In this document: positions 9,080 to 19,404 of the stretch, in pieces | Position numbering within the stretch: the first letter of the stretch is position 1 | Layout of the letters: each line of letters starts with the position of its first letter | NCBI GenBank assembly: GCA_028285345.1 | Contig: JANQPT010000001.1 | Span: 18,814 to 82,813, forward strand | DNA length: 64,000 bases | Source of the DNA: Planctomycetales bacterium | GTDB lineage: Bacteria > Planctomycetota > Planctomycetia > Planctomycetales > Planctomycetaceae | Direction: 5' to 3' | The notes under the pieces: model-generated | What the model was told of the DNA's origin: nothing | Seen by the model: only the letters and a program-made list of their open reading frames with translations | Databases searched by the model: none | Position numbers and translations under genes: made by a program

Positions 9080-9997
9080 CTAACGATTGCGCCAGTCGAC
9101 GCCGGCCATTTCCGAGAGCGCCAACTGCAGTGCGTGTGTCCCGTCGCGACCGTGGCCATTGGCTTGGACCGACAGGTAGAGTTGATGCGCCAGCGCCAGC
9201 CCCGGCAAACAGAGCCCCATGCGTTTGGCTTCGGCGAGAGCGATGCCCATATCCTTGATGAAGTGCTCCACAAAGAATCCGGGATCGAAATTGTTGTCCA
9301 TGATCCGCGGACCTAAATTGGACAACGACCAGCTTCCCGCTGCGCCTGTGGCGACCGATTGCAATACCGTGGGGAGATCCAATCCGGCTTTGTGTCCGTA
9401 GAGCAATGCTTCGCAAACACCGATCATCCCGCTGGCGATGAGCGTTTGATTGACCATTTTAGTATGCTGGCCCGCGCCTGCGGGGCCTTGGTGGACGATC
9501 GTCTTACCCATGGCTTCCCAGCAGGGATTTAGGGCCTCGACGACATCCTTGTCTCCCCCAATCATAATTGATAAGCGGGCCTCTTTGGCGCCCACATCGC
9601 CGCCCGACACGGGGGCATCGATGCTGTGAACTCCCTGCTGCTTTGCCGCGGCATCGATCTCAATCGCCAGCGACGGTTCGCTGGTGGTCATGTCAACCAG
9701 CACGTTTCCCGATTTCGATCCGGCCAGGGCCCCGTTCTCACCCAGCATCACATCGCGCACGTCGCTGGGAAATCCGACGATTGAGAAAACAACGTCTGAC
9801 GCTTCAGCGACCGCCTTGGGAGATTCGGCCCACGCTGCCCCTTTGGCGACCAGTGGATCGGCCTTACTTTTTGTACGTGTGTAAACGGTTGCCGAAAACC
9901 CCGCGTCGATGAGATGGCCAACCATGCTCGAGCCCATCACGCCGGTCCCAATCCAGCCAACTGTTGTGGTTCCGGCAGCAATCGTCGGTACGCTCAT
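9080..9997 (-). CDS. NAD(P)-dependent oxidoreductase, 3-hydroxyisobutyrate dehydrogenase family
   Basis: A 305-residue beta-hydroxyacid dehydrogenase. A Rossmann motif [16 protein letters not shown] is at 14-29, the substrate motif [22 protein letters not shown] lies in the middle, and [20 protein letters not shown] carries the conserved catalytic Lys and Asn. Family members oxidise 3-hydroxy acids such as 3-hydroxyisobutyrate or reduce tartronate semialdehyde or glyoxylate; the substrate cannot be read from sequence. ATG 9997 follows AAGAAGGATC at about ten bases and immediately precedes the conserved N-terminus; the upstream extension to 10084 is not conserved-looking. With the dehydratase and epimerase nearby it may serve sugar-acid breakdown, which is inference. 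Confidence 0.92.
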   Translation of the reverse strand: MSVPTIAAGTTTVGWIGTGVMGSSMVGHLIDAGFSATVYTRTKSKADPLVAKGAAWAESPKAVAEASDVVFSIVGFPSDVRDVMLGENGALAGSKSGNVLVDMTTSEPSLAIEIDAAAKQQGVHSIDAPVSGGDVGAKEARLSIMIGGDKDVVEALNPCWEAMGKTIVHQGPAGAGQHTKMVNQTLIASGMIGVCEALLYGHKAGLDLPTVLQSVATGAAGSWSLSNLGPRIMDNNFDPGFFVEHFIKDMGIALAEAKRMGLCLPGLALAHQLYLSVQANGHGRDGTHALQLALSEMAGVDWRNR

Positions 9998-10136
9998 CGT
10001 TGTTGATCCTTCTTTGAAATAGTCGGTTTTCATCATTGTTGCAGCAATCGAGCGCAGTATATCGCCCGGCCGCGACAAAGTCACCTAAGCTGTCCCGGTT
10101 CATTCCCGTCAATGCGGCGCGTTGTGCCCGCCGGGC

Positions 10137-11651
10137 TCAGCTGCGGATTGACATTTCAGTCGCACTGATCAGCGGCGACGTCGCGATTCGAAAATCGCGT
10201 TTGCGAGCGGCTTCGCAAAATTGCCGGGCAAGGTCGCTCACCTCGTCTGCGAAACATTGATTGTGCACCAGTTGCACAAATGAGTTTCGCACGATGAACA
10301 ATCGAGGATCAACTCCCGCGACGCTGCGGGGTTTCATCCACAGAGCAAAGGGTCCTGGCTCGTCGGCATCCCGGCCGAGTTCGGGGCAGTGCAGACCACC
10401 GGAGTCGTCTTCGATCAGCCCCCCGCCTGTAACGATTCCGCTCCGGTTGACGATGCGGCCGGCAATCAGCGCGAGATCGGGATGCAATTCAAACAGGCCG
10501 ATCGCTTCCCACATCCAGTCTTCGTTGTCCAGTTCAAGCTCCGCTGCGGCGATCACCACATAGTCCGCCGTCGAAGCTCGCAGACGATCGCATACCTCTG
10601 CGGCATTGTTGGCAGCACAGATCAGGTTTCGGAAAGGAAAACTCCGTTGCGGCTGCGTTGCGGCCGAAGTTGACGAATGGTGGATGCAGTCGACCGCCGG
10701 AGGGTCGAGCGGCTTGCGGCGAATCCACCATTCCTCCGCACCACGATCCAGTGGAAACGGGCATACGTCGTAGAATTCGGGGGAGGATTGCCTGCTGACG
10801 TGTTGCTGCAAGACGTGACGCTGCGAGTGCAGTGATCCCTGATGACGAGATCGACGGTTCGTGTGCGACGCCGGATGGGACCGCCAATGATAGACGACTT
10901 CGGGAATGTGCACGGGGTGATATCCGGCGCGCGCGAATCGGAAGAGGGTGTCCCAGTCGTGACAGTATTCAGCCCCGCAGTCGCTGTAGACGCCGAGATC
11001 GAGTGCCGCCTGACGATCATATGCGCAGAGGTGCCAGATATAGGAGCTGGATTGATTGAGGATCGGATCCCAATCGGGACGTAGAAACGGATCGCGCGGC
11101 CGGCCGTTTGAAAAGTGGTCCTCGTCGGTGTAGATGAATTTCGGGGAACTGTGGTCGTGAAGCGCCTGAGCACTTACTTGTAAGGCGTCACTGATTAGCA
11201 AGTCGTCGGAGTCTAGTGGAATGACATATTGCCCGGTCGCCGCTTCGAGGCAAGTACGCATCCCTCCCATGATGCCGCGATTCTCGTCGAGCCGAATCAA
11301 CCGGACGCGCGAGTCGCGTGAGACGTCCGACAACACAGTTTGTAGGGCCGCCGGAATCGGTCCGTGAGCCAGCAACACCCATTCAAAGTGCGCGCTCGTC
11401 TGCGCGAAGACCGCGGCAGCGGTTTCACGAAATAGTTCCGGCGGCGTTCCTTCGTAGATGCCGGTCAAAAACGAAAACTGACCTGGTGCCGCATGTAGCT
11501 GCAGTCTTCCTTGCCGTGCTTGTATGTGGTCAGCCAACCAACTTTGATATCTGGAGCTTCTCGCGGCGATTTGATTTCGCGCTTTTCCGATCCAACGCCG
11601 TGCATTGCGCCGGAAGCGCCCGGCCAATTTCGATGCAGTTGTCTTCGTCAT
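10137..11651 (-). CDS. Family 2 glycosyltransferase, two GT-A-like domains (paralogue 1)
   Basis: A 504-residue protein. The N-terminal GT-A domain (about 55-290) has the nucleotide-sugar/metal motif DSDD (YVIPLDSDDLL), YTDEDHF, and the acceptor-side CHDWDTLFRFARAGY and HIPEVVYHWRSHP blocks, typical of O-antigen and cell-surface polysaccharide transferases. A second GT-A-like domain follows (WMWEAIGLFELHPDLALIAGR), but the position where such domains carry an acidic NND-type motif reads IAAAELE, so it is probably non-catalytic. ATG 11651 overlaps the stop of the upstream paralogue as ATGA, which decides the start. Cytoplasmic, probably acting at the inner membrane. Sugar and acceptor are unknown. 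Confidence 0.85.
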   Translation of the reverse strand: MTKTTASKLAGRFRRNARRWIGKARNQIAARSSRYQSWLADHIQARQGRLQLHAAPGQFSFLTGIYEGTPPELFRETAAAVFAQTSAHFEWVLLAHGPIPAALQTVLSDVSRDSRVRLIRLDENRGIMGGMRTCLEAATGQYVIPLDSDDLLISDALQVSAQALHDHSSPKFIYTDEDHFSNGRPRDPFLRPDWDPILNQSSSYIWHLCAYDRQAALDLGVYSDCGAEYCHDWDTLFRFARAGYHPVHIPEVVYHWRSHPASHTNRRSRHQGSLHSQRHVLQQHVSRQSSPEFYDVCPFPLDRGAEEWWIRRKPLDPPAVDCIHHSSTSAATQPQRSFPFRNLICAANNAAEVCDRLRASTADYVVIAAAELELDNEDWMWEAIGLFELHPDLALIAGRIVNRSGIVTGGGLIEDDSGGLHCPELGRDADEPGPFALWMKPRSVAGVDPRLFIVRNSFVQLVHNQCFADEVSDLARQFCEAARKRDFRIATSPLISATEMSIRS

Positions 11652-13408
11652 ACCCTGCAAGCCTGTTCTGTCGATTCGGCAGCCGGTGTCCGCTGAGTTC
11701 TCAGTTGGTACGCGTGCCGGTGATCATCGTCGAGTGCCGCCGAGTAATAGCGGGAATTTGAGAGCAACTCACGATGCCGTCCGAGGAATTCCCGGCGTTC
11801 GCTGCCGGCAAACCACTCCTCACCGGTGGTCGATTCTTGAGCAACGAGGAAGGGCGAGTAGGCGACACGACGTCCCAACAGCGCGGCTTCCGCGGACGCC
11901 CAGTAGCCGAGCCCGCGCAGTGTGCGGCAGTTCATGTGGGCGCCGTTTAGGAATTCGGCCAAGAAACCGGCATCGATGACAATGAATCGCGATGAGACCG
12001 CGTCAACGCTGTGCTGTTTCCACGTGCGGTGGAAGTACCCTGGGTCGCCGATTGCTCGACCGCGGTCGGGATGACTGCAGCCGTCGCCGAATCCGAAAGC
12101 GGCGCCCGCCTCCACGATTCGTCGGCGATCATCGACGATCCGCCCCCCGATTATCGCGATGTCTGGATGCCGCTCAACCATGCCGAGCGCTTCCCAAGCC
12201 CAATCGGCGTCCAGGATCTGTAATTGGTCGTCGACGAAAGCGACCATGCCGCCGCGAGACGCGATGTCTTGAACCGACCGCGCCAATACCAAAGGGTGTG
12301 CATTTCTGGGGAGCGTGATCACTTCCTCGCATGGATAGCTCCCGGCGACTGCAGCGGTCGAGTTCGGGCGGCCGTCCACTCCCGCGACCAACGAAACCAA
12401 CAGCAGCGGTCGCGGCTGAATCTGTCGGCGGCGAAACCACCAGTCGGGAGTCCCACCGAAGAGCGGGCTGAGTTTCAACTGAAAATTGTTGGAACAGGAA
12501 AGGTTCTGCAAGTAGCGGTTGAGCATTGCGCGATGGGACGCCGCGACGTCGTTCTTGCTGTGCATGTTCGCTGACGTGGAGCCCGGGTGCATTCGCCAAC
12601 TGTAGAGGATCTCGGGCACATGCTGCGGTTCGTATCCCGCTTGCATGAATCTCAAGAACGCGTCCCAATCAGGACAGCTATTCGTTGCGGAATCGCCGTA
12701 GACGTCCAATTGCAGAGATAATTCGCGGTCGAGAACCCCTACGTGCGCGGTATAGGCCGAGTTGAGAAACAAGAGCGGATCCCAATCCGGTTTGATATAG
12801 GGCAGCAACCGCTTCTGGCCGCACAGGCGATCTTCGTCGCTGTATAGCAGCGGCGGTTCGTGAAAGCGCCGAATGTGGTGTGCGAGCACCCTCAAGCAGT
12901 CGGGGTCGATGCGGTCATCGTGATCGATTGCAACGACGTAGCGCCCACAGGCGCGTTCCAAGCAGTAGCGCATCCCGGCGACAATGCCGAGATTCTTCGG
13001 TGAACGAAACAGGCGCACCCGTGAATCGGGTTCTATGGCGTTCTTCAGAACTCGCTGCGTCGCGGATTTCGTCGATCCGTTGTCGAGGACGATCCACTCG
13101 AAACATTCGGGGGCATCTTGACTCAAGATGCTGGATGCCAGTTCCTGGAGATATTGCGGCGACGTATTCCAGACCGGAGTCAGCAGTGAGAACAGCCCTG
13201 GTGAGGGATGGTGCCGGTAAAGGGAGGTTCGCTCGCGGATACGCGCTGCAATCCACGTCTCATACCCAGGATCAGAAGGAGGCAGCCACTGGGCGACGGA
13301 CGCGACGAACGGGGCAGCCCAGGATGACCTCAGGATGCGCCGCAAGGCGGGCAGCTTCCGCGTGTTCGCCATCCATTTGCGGGCAATGTCGCCAATCGTC
13401 CGTGGCAC
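11648..13408 (-). CDS. Family 2 glycosyltransferase, two GT-A-like domains (paralogue 2)
   Basis: A 586-residue paralogue of the downstream gene with the same domain order. The first GT-A domain has DHDD (YVVAIDHDDRID), YSDEDRL, KPDWDP, CPDWDAFLRFMQAGY and HVPEILYSWRMHPGS. The second has MVAFVDDQLQILDADWAWEALG, keeping acidic residues that the paralogue lost, and IAIIGGRIVDDRRRIVEAG. GTG 13408 is supported by AAGGAT seven bases upstream. The tandem copies share a four-base overlap, so they are translated together and probably act in sequence or as a pair on one surface polysaccharide. The DedA gene lies 101 bases upstream on the same strand. Confidence 0.87.
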   Translation of the reverse strand: MPRTIGDIARKWMANTRKLPALRRILRSSWAAPFVASVAQWLPPSDPGYETWIAARIRERTSLYRHHPSPGLFSLLTPVWNTSPQYLQELASSILSQDAPECFEWIVLDNGSTKSATQRVLKNAIEPDSRVRLFRSPKNLGIVAGMRYCLERACGRYVVAIDHDDRIDPDCLRVLAHHIRRFHEPPLLYSDEDRLCGQKRLLPYIKPDWDPLLFLNSAYTAHVGVLDRELSLQLDVYGDSATNSCPDWDAFLRFMQAGYEPQHVPEILYSWRMHPGSTSANMHSKNDVAASHRAMLNRYLQNLSCSNNFQLKLSPLFGGTPDWWFRRRQIQPRPLLLVSLVAGVDGRPNSTAAVAGSYPCEEVITLPRNAHPLVLARSVQDIASRGGMVAFVDDQLQILDADWAWEALGMVERHPDIAIIGGRIVDDRRRIVEAGAAFGFGDGCSHPDRGRAIGDPGYFHRTWKQHSVDAVSSRFIVIDAGFLAEFLNGAHMNCRTLRGLGYWASAEAALLGRRVAYSPFLVAQESTTGEEWFAGSERREFLGRHRELLSNSRYYSAALDDDHRHAYQLRTQRTPAAESTEQACRV

Positions 13409-13509
13409 ACCTACATCCTTGTGTCTGCTGACCGCCGCCGGTTCCGGTGCAGCGTAATCTGGCAGAACGGAGCCACGCCGTCAACCTGGAGTTGAGAGAA
13501 ACGGTGCCT

Positions 13510-14166
13510 TCAATCTGTCGCAGGTTCGGCGGCGATCTGACGATTCCGCGAGCGCATCCGAAATCGGACGACGTAGAAACCGACCAACAAGACCATTGCT
13601 GCGACAATCGCCAAGCTGGCGAGTGATTTGTTTTCTTCCCAGAGTCGTTCCGCGGCATCGCCGAAGTAGTATCCGACCAACGTCAAGACGACCATCCAGA
13701 TGCCCGCCCCCAAACCGGTAAACAGGCAAAAGCGAAACAAGTTCATGCGCGCCAAGCCTGCGGGAATGCTGATCAATTGCCGTACGACGGGAATCAACCG
13801 GCAAACAAAGGTCGTCAACTGCCCATGCTTTTCGAAATAGGTCTCGGCCAATAACATCTTTTCTTGCGGGATGAAGAAATATTTACCGAACCTCAGCAAC
13901 ACGGCGCGGCCCAACGACACCGCTAAGTAGTAGTTGATCATCGCGCCGGCGATGCTGCCCGCGGTTCCGGCGGCAATACAACCCCAGAGATTAAGCTCCC
14001 CTTGCCGTGAAAGAAATCCTGCGGGAATCATCACGACTTCGCTGGGAAAGGGAATGAACGAACTCTCGACCGTCATCAGGATAAAGATTCCCAGATATCC
14101 GCTCTCTTCCAGGCCGCCGACCCAGCCAGTGACCAGTTTCTCGATGAATTCCGTGATGGCATGCAC
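13510..14166 (-). CDS. DedA family inner-membrane protein
   Basis: A 218-residue membrane protein with the DedA/VTT signatures: ESSFIPFPSEVVMIPAG in the first third, an amphipathic GRAVLLRFGKYFF region, and FVCRLIPVVRQLISIPAGLARM with the conserved arginines. Hydrophobic helices follow (about 130-160 and 180-200). DedA proteins are linked to undecaprenyl phosphate or phospholipid translocation, which fits the two glycosyltransferase genes downstream on the same strand. GTG 14166 is chosen because GAGGA precedes it at eight bases and it gives the usual family length; the extension to 14253 has no family features. Confidence 0.92.
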   Translation of the reverse strand: MHAITEFIEKLVTGWVGGLEESGYLGIFILMTVESSFIPFPSEVVMIPAGFLSRQGELNLWGCIAAGTAGSIAGAMINYYLAVSLGRAVLLRFGKYFFIPQEKMLLAETYFEKHGQLTTFVCRLIPVVRQLISIPAGLARMNLFRFCLFTGLGAGIWMVVLTLVGYYFGDAAERLWEENKSLASLAIVAAMVLLVGFYVVRFRMRSRNRQIAAEPATD

Positions 14167-14346
14167 TATGAAAAATCCTCGATTGAAGTCGATGCGGAAT
14201 CGGCACCTGCGAAGGTCCAGATGTTTGGCGAATCTAGGCGGAAACGGCGACAAGTGTCAATGTAGGATTCCGGAATCGTGCACCGGCAACAATCAGCCCA
14301 CGAGGCTGGACGTTTGCTGCACAAGAGACGATGATGATATTCGAGA

Positions 14347-15048
14347 TTGGCCGTTACCGAAGAGCATCTTCGCGATAAAGGAGAGATTTCCATTAAGGGT
14401 CCCGGGCTGAAAATTCGCCTCGATGTTCGCAGGCGCTGGAAATGCGAAGCTTGCGGGTTCACCGTCAAACTGCCGGGGGAACGCGTCGCCGCCGCCTGCC
14501 CCGATTGCAGCGAACTCTCGTGGTTGCAGTTGGAGGAGAAGCAGCGCGACGTTCACGCTTATACCGTTCCGCACCCTACCGATATCGACGCAGATGACTT
14601 GACGGACGAGGAACCAGTCGTTGAGGAGTCTCGACAGCCAGTTGAAGAGGTCGCTGAGCAGCCACAGCCGGTCGAACCTGAAGCGGCCGGCGCCGCGGAG
14701 ATCGACAACGAAGCGACGTTGCCGGCTGATTCCGCATCGCCGCCTGAGCCGGAAGTGATTGAAGAAGTCGCGGCCGTTGAGTCCGACCAGTCGGCGGACG
14801 GCCCACCCAGAACTCGGAAGAAGCGAAACCGTCGCCGCAGACGCCGCGGCCAGGCCGACGACCAACTGGAAACGACTTCCGACAGCGTCCAGTCACCGGT
14901 AGAACGTCCCGGTGACAGCAGCACGTCGCAGAGCACCAGTCAGACGCCCCCCGATCAGCCGGAACAGAGATCTGATACAGACGGCAATTCGCCCAGCGAT
15001 CCATCGAACCGGCCGGCCGATGAGGGATTTGGAGCCGGCATATTTTGA
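14347..15048 (+). CDS. Zinc-ribbon protein with long acidic tail and Arg-rich patch
   Basis: A 233-residue protein. Residues 31-56 form a zinc ribbon (C33, C36, C51, C54 in WKCEACGF and CPDCSELSW). The rest looks disordered: an acidic Pro/Glu/Ala region to about residue 155, a basic patch RTRKKRNRRRRRRG near 157-170, then a Ser/Gln/Pro tail. Nucleic-acid or ribosome association would fit but is inference. TTG 14347 is the only in-frame start before the conserved-looking part, with a weak site upstream, so the start is uncertain. It is divergent from the dedA gene and about 100 bases before ispD. Confidence 0.65.
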   Translation: MAVTEEHLRDKGEISIKGPGLKIRLDVRRRWKCEACGFTVKLPGERVAAACPDCSELSWLQLEEKQRDVHAYTVPHPTDIDADDLTDEEPVVEESRQPVEEVAEQPQPVEPEAAGAAEIDNEATLPADSASPPEPEVIEEVAAVESDQSADGPPRTRKKRNRRRRRRGQADDQLETTSDSVQSPVERPGDSSTSQSTSQTPPDQPEQRSDTDGNSPSDPSNRPADEGFGAGIF

Positions 15049-15150
15049 GCATACGATTTCACGCCGCTGTGGCCGTCGTCGCACTTTTGGACATTTGCCA
15101 AACTCGCAATCGGCGCCGGCCGGCCCATTTGAACAGAAAGTGACCGAACC

Positions 15151-15891
15151 ATGGCTCAGTTCGCTGTGATTCTGCCGGCGGCCGGCCAAAGCTCTCGCTT
15201 TCAACAACAGAAGCGAAAGAAACCGTTTGTGGACCTGAAAGGCCGTGCGGTCTGGCTTCGCTCCGCTGAACATTTCGCGAATCGCGACGATGTGGCACAG
15301 ACGATTGTCGTCGTCGCTGCCGAGGACCTGGAGTGGTTTAAGCAGAAGTATGCTCCAAATCTTGCTTTTATGAATATCGATCTCGTCGTCGGAGGTTCGA
15401 ATCGGGCGGAATCGGTCAATAACGGCTTGGCGGCCGTTGGGGCCGGCGTCAAATACGTGGCCGTTCACGACGCCGCCCGCCCGTTGTTGGTGAAGGAGTG
15501 GGTTGACCGCGTCTTTGCGAAGGCGGAGGAAACGGGCGCCGCAATCTTGGGGATTCCGGTCGCCTCCACACTCAAGCGTGTTGTGGATGAACAAATTTCA
15601 GAGACCGTTTCACGAGAATCGATGTATCTCGCGCAAACTCCGCAGGTGTTTCTCCGAGAATGGCTCGACGACGCTTACGCGCAATTGGGGGATCTGCAGC
15701 CCACTGACGATGCTCAATTGCTCGAAGATTTCGGCAAAACGGTTTCGATCGTTCAAGGATCGCCGCTCAATTTCAAAATCACGACCGCAGACGATTTTCG
15801 ACTTGCAGAAGTCGCCCTCGACGCGTTGCCGAAACAGACAGGACTGCGTCCCCTGCACCCGTTTGCAGACGAAGAACCGGGCTTGCTCTAG
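15151..15891 (+). CDS. ispD: 2-C-methyl-D-erythritol 4-phosphate cytidylyltransferase
   Basis: A 246-residue cytoplasmic enzyme of the MEP isoprenoid pathway that joins CTP and methylerythritol phosphate. It has the nucleotide-binding start VILPAAGQSSRF with downstream basic residues (QKRKKPFVDLKGR), VVGGSNRAESVNNGL, VAVHDAARPL at about 107-116, PVASTLKRV and TPQVFLREWL, and ends with the NFKITTADDFRLAE block, all expected for IspD. Length is normal. No ispF lies beside or fused to it here. ATG 15151 opens directly on conserved sequence. It follows the zinc-ribbon gene on the same strand. Confidence 0.93.
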   Translation: MAQFAVILPAAGQSSRFQQQKRKKPFVDLKGRAVWLRSAEHFANRDDVAQTIVVVAAEDLEWFKQKYAPNLAFMNIDLVVGGSNRAESVNNGLAAVGAGVKYVAVHDAARPLLVKEWVDRVFAKAEETGAAILGIPVASTLKRVVDEQISETVSRESMYLAQTPQVFLREWLDDAYAQLGDLQPTDDAQLLEDFGKTVSIVQGSPLNFKITTADDFRLAEVALDALPKQTGLRPLHPFADEEPGLL

Positions 15892-16483
15892 AAAATCGCC
15901 GACCTGCGCCCGGAGGATGATGCGGTTGACTCAGCGCAATCGCGTCGACACAACTCAGTCGTCAAAGTTGAGCTCTTTTCACCAGCCAGCATAAGCAGCG
16001 AGTTTTTCAGTAAAAAAATCTCGGCGGCGCTTGCACCGGGCGACAGTCCGGATATGGGGCTTCGTGGGGGAAAAGTGCTATCGACGCAAGTGGACCATTC
16101 GCATTGCGCAGTCTGCGAAAACTTTGTGCCGCCGTTTGCGACCATTCGTTAGTACTGATCGCTAGGTTGAGGAGGGGGATGTCGGATTGCCTCGTCAGCG
16201 GTGTAGGTAATTCGCACTATACAGACACTCGACTTGCATTGCCGACCAGATTCGTAAGTTCATCCCGGATGTATCTCGCTATCTTAAATCCCCAACCCAA
16301 CTTCGTTTGCCGGCTCGGGCAACAGAGTGCCGTCGAGGGTCAGCGTGTTTGGTCGCATGCGTCTCCTTGGACCAACTTGCGAACCCCATTCGCCGAAACA
16401 ACAAAGAAGTTTTTCCACGCAGTTCCGGTGTGACGCGCTCTGTCAAAGGAACTCATTCAGTACACACGACAGAGGGACATGGA
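15892..16483. other. Intergenic stretch before the chemoreceptor gene
   Basis: About 590 bases with no coding frame I can support. A frame in register with the chemoreceptor extends back to 16307, but its sequence lacks protein character. The last part carries the GAGGG ribosome-binding site. No clear hairpin, tRNA or repeat was seen. The promoter of the receptor gene should be here. Confidence 0.4.
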
Positions 16484-19060
16484 ATGGCATTAAATGCAAA
16501 TGCGCTGAGAGAATCATTCCAGGCGGTCGCCCCTCACGCAGACGCGCTGGCTGAACAGTTTTATAGTCAGCTGTTCACCGACTATCCCGAGCAGCGCGCG
16601 CTTTTTGCCGAGACCGATTTTGCCGACCAACACCAAAAACTCGTCGCCGCGCTCTCCGCAGTTGTCCGTCAATTAGATGACGAGCCCGCTCTCGTGGGAA
16701 TTGTCACTCGATTGGGTGAACGCCACGCCGAGTTCGATCTGACGGAAGACGACTACGCCGCCGTCGCGGAATCGTTTCTGATTGCCTTTGCGAATGTGCT
16801 CGGTCCAGAAGTCTGGACGGAAGAATACGAGCTCGCCTGGGGTGAAGCCCTGCAAGTGATTGCGGGGATCATGCTCGAGGCAGCGAGTAAAGTTGCTGCA
16901 TCCCCCGTCTCGGCAACAGCGGCCGTCGCTGAGCCGGCATTGGCCGCTGCGGCGTCCGATTCTCACCAAAACTCTGTGAATTCGTCAGCGACCGCCGTTG
17001 CGGAACCGCCGATCGACTCGACGTCGACATTTACTGAACACTCGTCCCGATCCATAAATGACAACGATTTGAACGGGGGTTTCCCCTCAACGGAGAACAA
17101 AGATATGATCACTGCGACCAATCAGGACACCGCGACCGCAACGGGAACGACCGGACTTGATGATTCCCAGCAACAGCGAGACTTCATCGATTACGCCGGC
17201 CAAGTCGATGCGATCAGGAAGTCGCAGGCGGTCATCGAATTCGACATGGACGGAACGATTCAGTACGCCAATGACAATTTCCTTAACACCGTGGGCTACA
17301 CACTCGACGAGATCAAAGGCCAACACCACCGCATGTTCGTCGATGAAGCCTACGGACGTAGCCAGGAGTATCAAAGCTTCTGGGCCAAACTGAATCGCGG
17401 CGAATTTCTGGCCGATGCGTTCAAGCGATTCGGCAAAGGGGGCAGAGTCATTTGGATTCAGGCGTCCTACAATCCAATCTTGGACGAATCGGGCCAGCCG
17501 TTCAAAGTCGTCAAATACGCCAGCGATATCACCGAGCAGATGGAAATGGCGCGGGCGCATTCGATGGTCGAAGGTATGCCCACCAACGTCATCTTGGCCA
17601 ATACCGACCTGGAGATCACTTACGTCAACCCATCATCAATTGAGAAACTGAAGGGGTTGGAGCAGTTCCTCCCGGTGCGTGCCGAGGAGATCGTGGGTCA
17701 GAATGTCGACATCTTTCACAAAGATCCGTCGTTTCAGCGCAACATTCTCTCGAACCCCAAAAATCTGCCGCACCGCGCCCAGATTCATATCGGCTCGGAG
17801 ATACTTGATTTGCTGGTGAGCGCCGTGACTGACAGCAAAGGAGCGTACGTCGGTCCAATGGTGACCTGGGATGTCATCACGGAAAAACTCCGGGCCGAGA
17901 ATGAAATGGCCCGCGTCCAGAACATGATGGATAATATCCCCATCAACGTCGCGCTGGCCAACCGTGATTTCGAGTTGGTCTACATCAATCCGGCCTCGGC
18001 GAGGACTCTCAAATCCTTGGAGCACCTGCTGCCCAAGCCGGTCGATCAACTCTTGGGACAGAGCATCGACATCTTCCACAAGGCGCCCGAACACCAACGG
18101 CGAATCGTGGGCGATCCCAGCAACTTGCCCCACAAAGCGAAGATTAAGCTGGGCGAGGAAACCCTTGATCTCCTGGTGTCGGCGATCCTCGACAAAGACA
18201 ACAATTACATCGGACCGATGATTACCTGGGAGATCATCACCGCCGACGAGCGCATGGCGGCTCAAGTCTCCGAGGTTGTGAAGGTCGTTTCCTCTTCCGC
18301 CACTGAGTTACAGGCAGGCTCCAAAAACATGGCGGCCACGTCGGAGCAAACGGCTCGGCAATCGCAAGTCGTCGCGGCGGCAAGCGAGGAGGCAACTCGA
18401 AACGTGGAAACCGTCTCCTCCGCAGCCGAAGAGTTGACCGCTTCGATCGGTGAAATCTCCCGGCATGTGCAGGACGCCTCCAAGATTTCGCAACAGGCGG
18501 TTCAAGAAGCCGCGTCTGCCAACGACACGGTCAAGGAACTGGGCGAATCGAGTAACGAGATCGGAAAGGTGATCAAGGTCATCACCTCCATCGCTCAACA
18601 GACGAATCTGTTGGCCCTCAATGCCACGATCGAAGCCGCGCGTGCCGGTGAGGCGGGCAAAGGGTTTGCCGTCGTCGCGAATGAGGTCAAAGAGCTGGCT
18701 CGCCAGACCGCGAAAGCGACTGAGGAAATCAGCCAGAAGATCGAGGCGATCCAAGGTTCGACAAACATCGCGGTTAACGCCATTGGTGCCATCGGCGAGA
18801 TCATCGGCCAGATTAACGAGATTTCGACAACCATCGCCGGCGCGGTCGAAGAGCAGACCGCGGCAACGAGCGAAATCTCGCGTAACGTCTCGGAAGCGGC
18901 CAAAGGAACGGCTGAAGTCTCTGAGAACATCTCCGGAGTTTCCCACGCCGCTGAGGATGCCGGTAAGGCGTCGTCGGACATGCTCGTCGCCGCAGACGGC
19001 CTTTCCACAGAGGCCGAACGGCTCCAACAGGTTATTACTGAATTCCTGAACGACAAGTAG
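16484..19060 (+). CDS. Soluble globin-PAS-PAS-PAS methyl-accepting chemoreceptor
   Basis: An 858-residue signalling protein with no membrane segment. Residues 1-135 are a bacterial globin; H81 in [21 protein letters not shown] aligns with the proximal haem histidine of Vitreoscilla-type globins. A low-complexity linker (136-230) leads to a first PAS domain (about 240-355; [20 protein letters not shown]). Two near-duplicate PAS domains follow (about 361-467 and 480-587), each with DIFHK and LDLLVSA. The C-terminal MCP signalling domain has the hairpin tip [20 protein letters not shown] at 703-722. The inferred role is cytoplasmic oxygen or redox sensing feeding CheA/CheW. ATG 16484 follows GAGGG and starts at the globin. 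Confidence 0.92.
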   Translation: MALNANALRESFQAVAPHADALAEQFYSQLFTDYPEQRALFAETDFADQHQKLVAALSAVVRQLDDEPALVGIVTRLGERHAEFDLTEDDYAAVAESFLIAFANVLGPEVWTEEYELAWGEALQVIAGIMLEAASKVAASPVSATAAVAEPALAAAASDSHQNSVNSSATAVAEPPIDSTSTFTEHSSRSINDNDLNGGFPSTENKDMITATNQDTATATGTTGLDDSQQQRDFIDYAGQVDAIRKSQAVIEFDMDGTIQYANDNFLNTVGYTLDEIKGQHHRMFVDEAYGRSQEYQSFWAKLNRGEFLADAFKRFGKGGRVIWIQASYNPILDESGQPFKVVKYASDITEQMEMARAHSMVEGMPTNVILANTDLEITYVNPSSIEKLKGLEQFLPVRAEEIVGQNVDIFHKDPSFQRNILSNPKNLPHRAQIHIGSEILDLLVSAVTDSKGAYVGPMVTWDVITEKLRAENEMARVQNMMDNIPINVALANRDFELVYINPASARTLKSLEHLLPKPVDQLLGQSIDIFHKAPEHQRRIVGDPSNLPHKAKIKLGEETLDLLVSAILDKDNNYIGPMITWEIITADERMAAQVSEVVKVVSSSATELQAGSKNMAATSEQTARQSQVVAAASEEATRNVETVSSAAEELTASIGEISRHVQDASKISQQAVQEAASANDTVKELGESSNEIGKVIKVITSIAQQTNLLALNATIEAARAGEAGKGFAVVANEVKELARQTAKATEEISQKIEAIQGSTNIAVNAIGAIGEIIGQINEISTTIAGAVEEQTAATSEISRNVSEAAKGTAEVSENISGVSHAAEDAGKASSDMLVAADGLSTEAERLQQVITEFLNDK

Positions 19061-19404
19061 TCGTCCTTCGCAACAAGATGTGAAAGCCGCTGGACGGTCG
19101 CTCCTGAAGAAATATACGCGTCTTCAGGCCCGCGGCCGCCCGGATGCTTTCGCAGCACGACATGGCCAATCGACGTTGCTGGCGCGAAGTTCGAGTTGGA
19201 CGCGGGCCGTTTCAAGAATCGCTGGACGATTCTAAGCGTCGCGTCTAGATGAGCCTGGGCCTCAAATCACGGACACCGGAGGGAAGACATCCTCAATCGA
19301 TCAGATCGTTTTGAACTGGATTTTGTCAGGAATCAATCGCGTTTACTGGCTCATTGAGTTTAGAAGCCTAGGGCAGGGGCAGGTCGTTCTATTCGGGACA
19401 CGGT
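19061..19404. other. Intergenic stretch between receptor and kinase genes
   Basis: 344 bases, no coding frame supported. No terminator hairpin with a T-run was recognised after the chemoreceptor stop, and no strong ribosome-binding site precedes the next start. The gap suggests the kinase gene has its own promoter. Confidence 0.4.

Noticed and set aside
10137..14166. Genomic island or transfer of the glycosyltransferase-DedA cluster
   Set aside because: No mobile gene, tRNA or repeat at its edges, and codon use looks like the surroundings.
15380..15420. GGTTCGAATC, resembling a tRNA T-loop
   Set aside because: Lies within the ispD coding sequence, with no cloverleaf around it.
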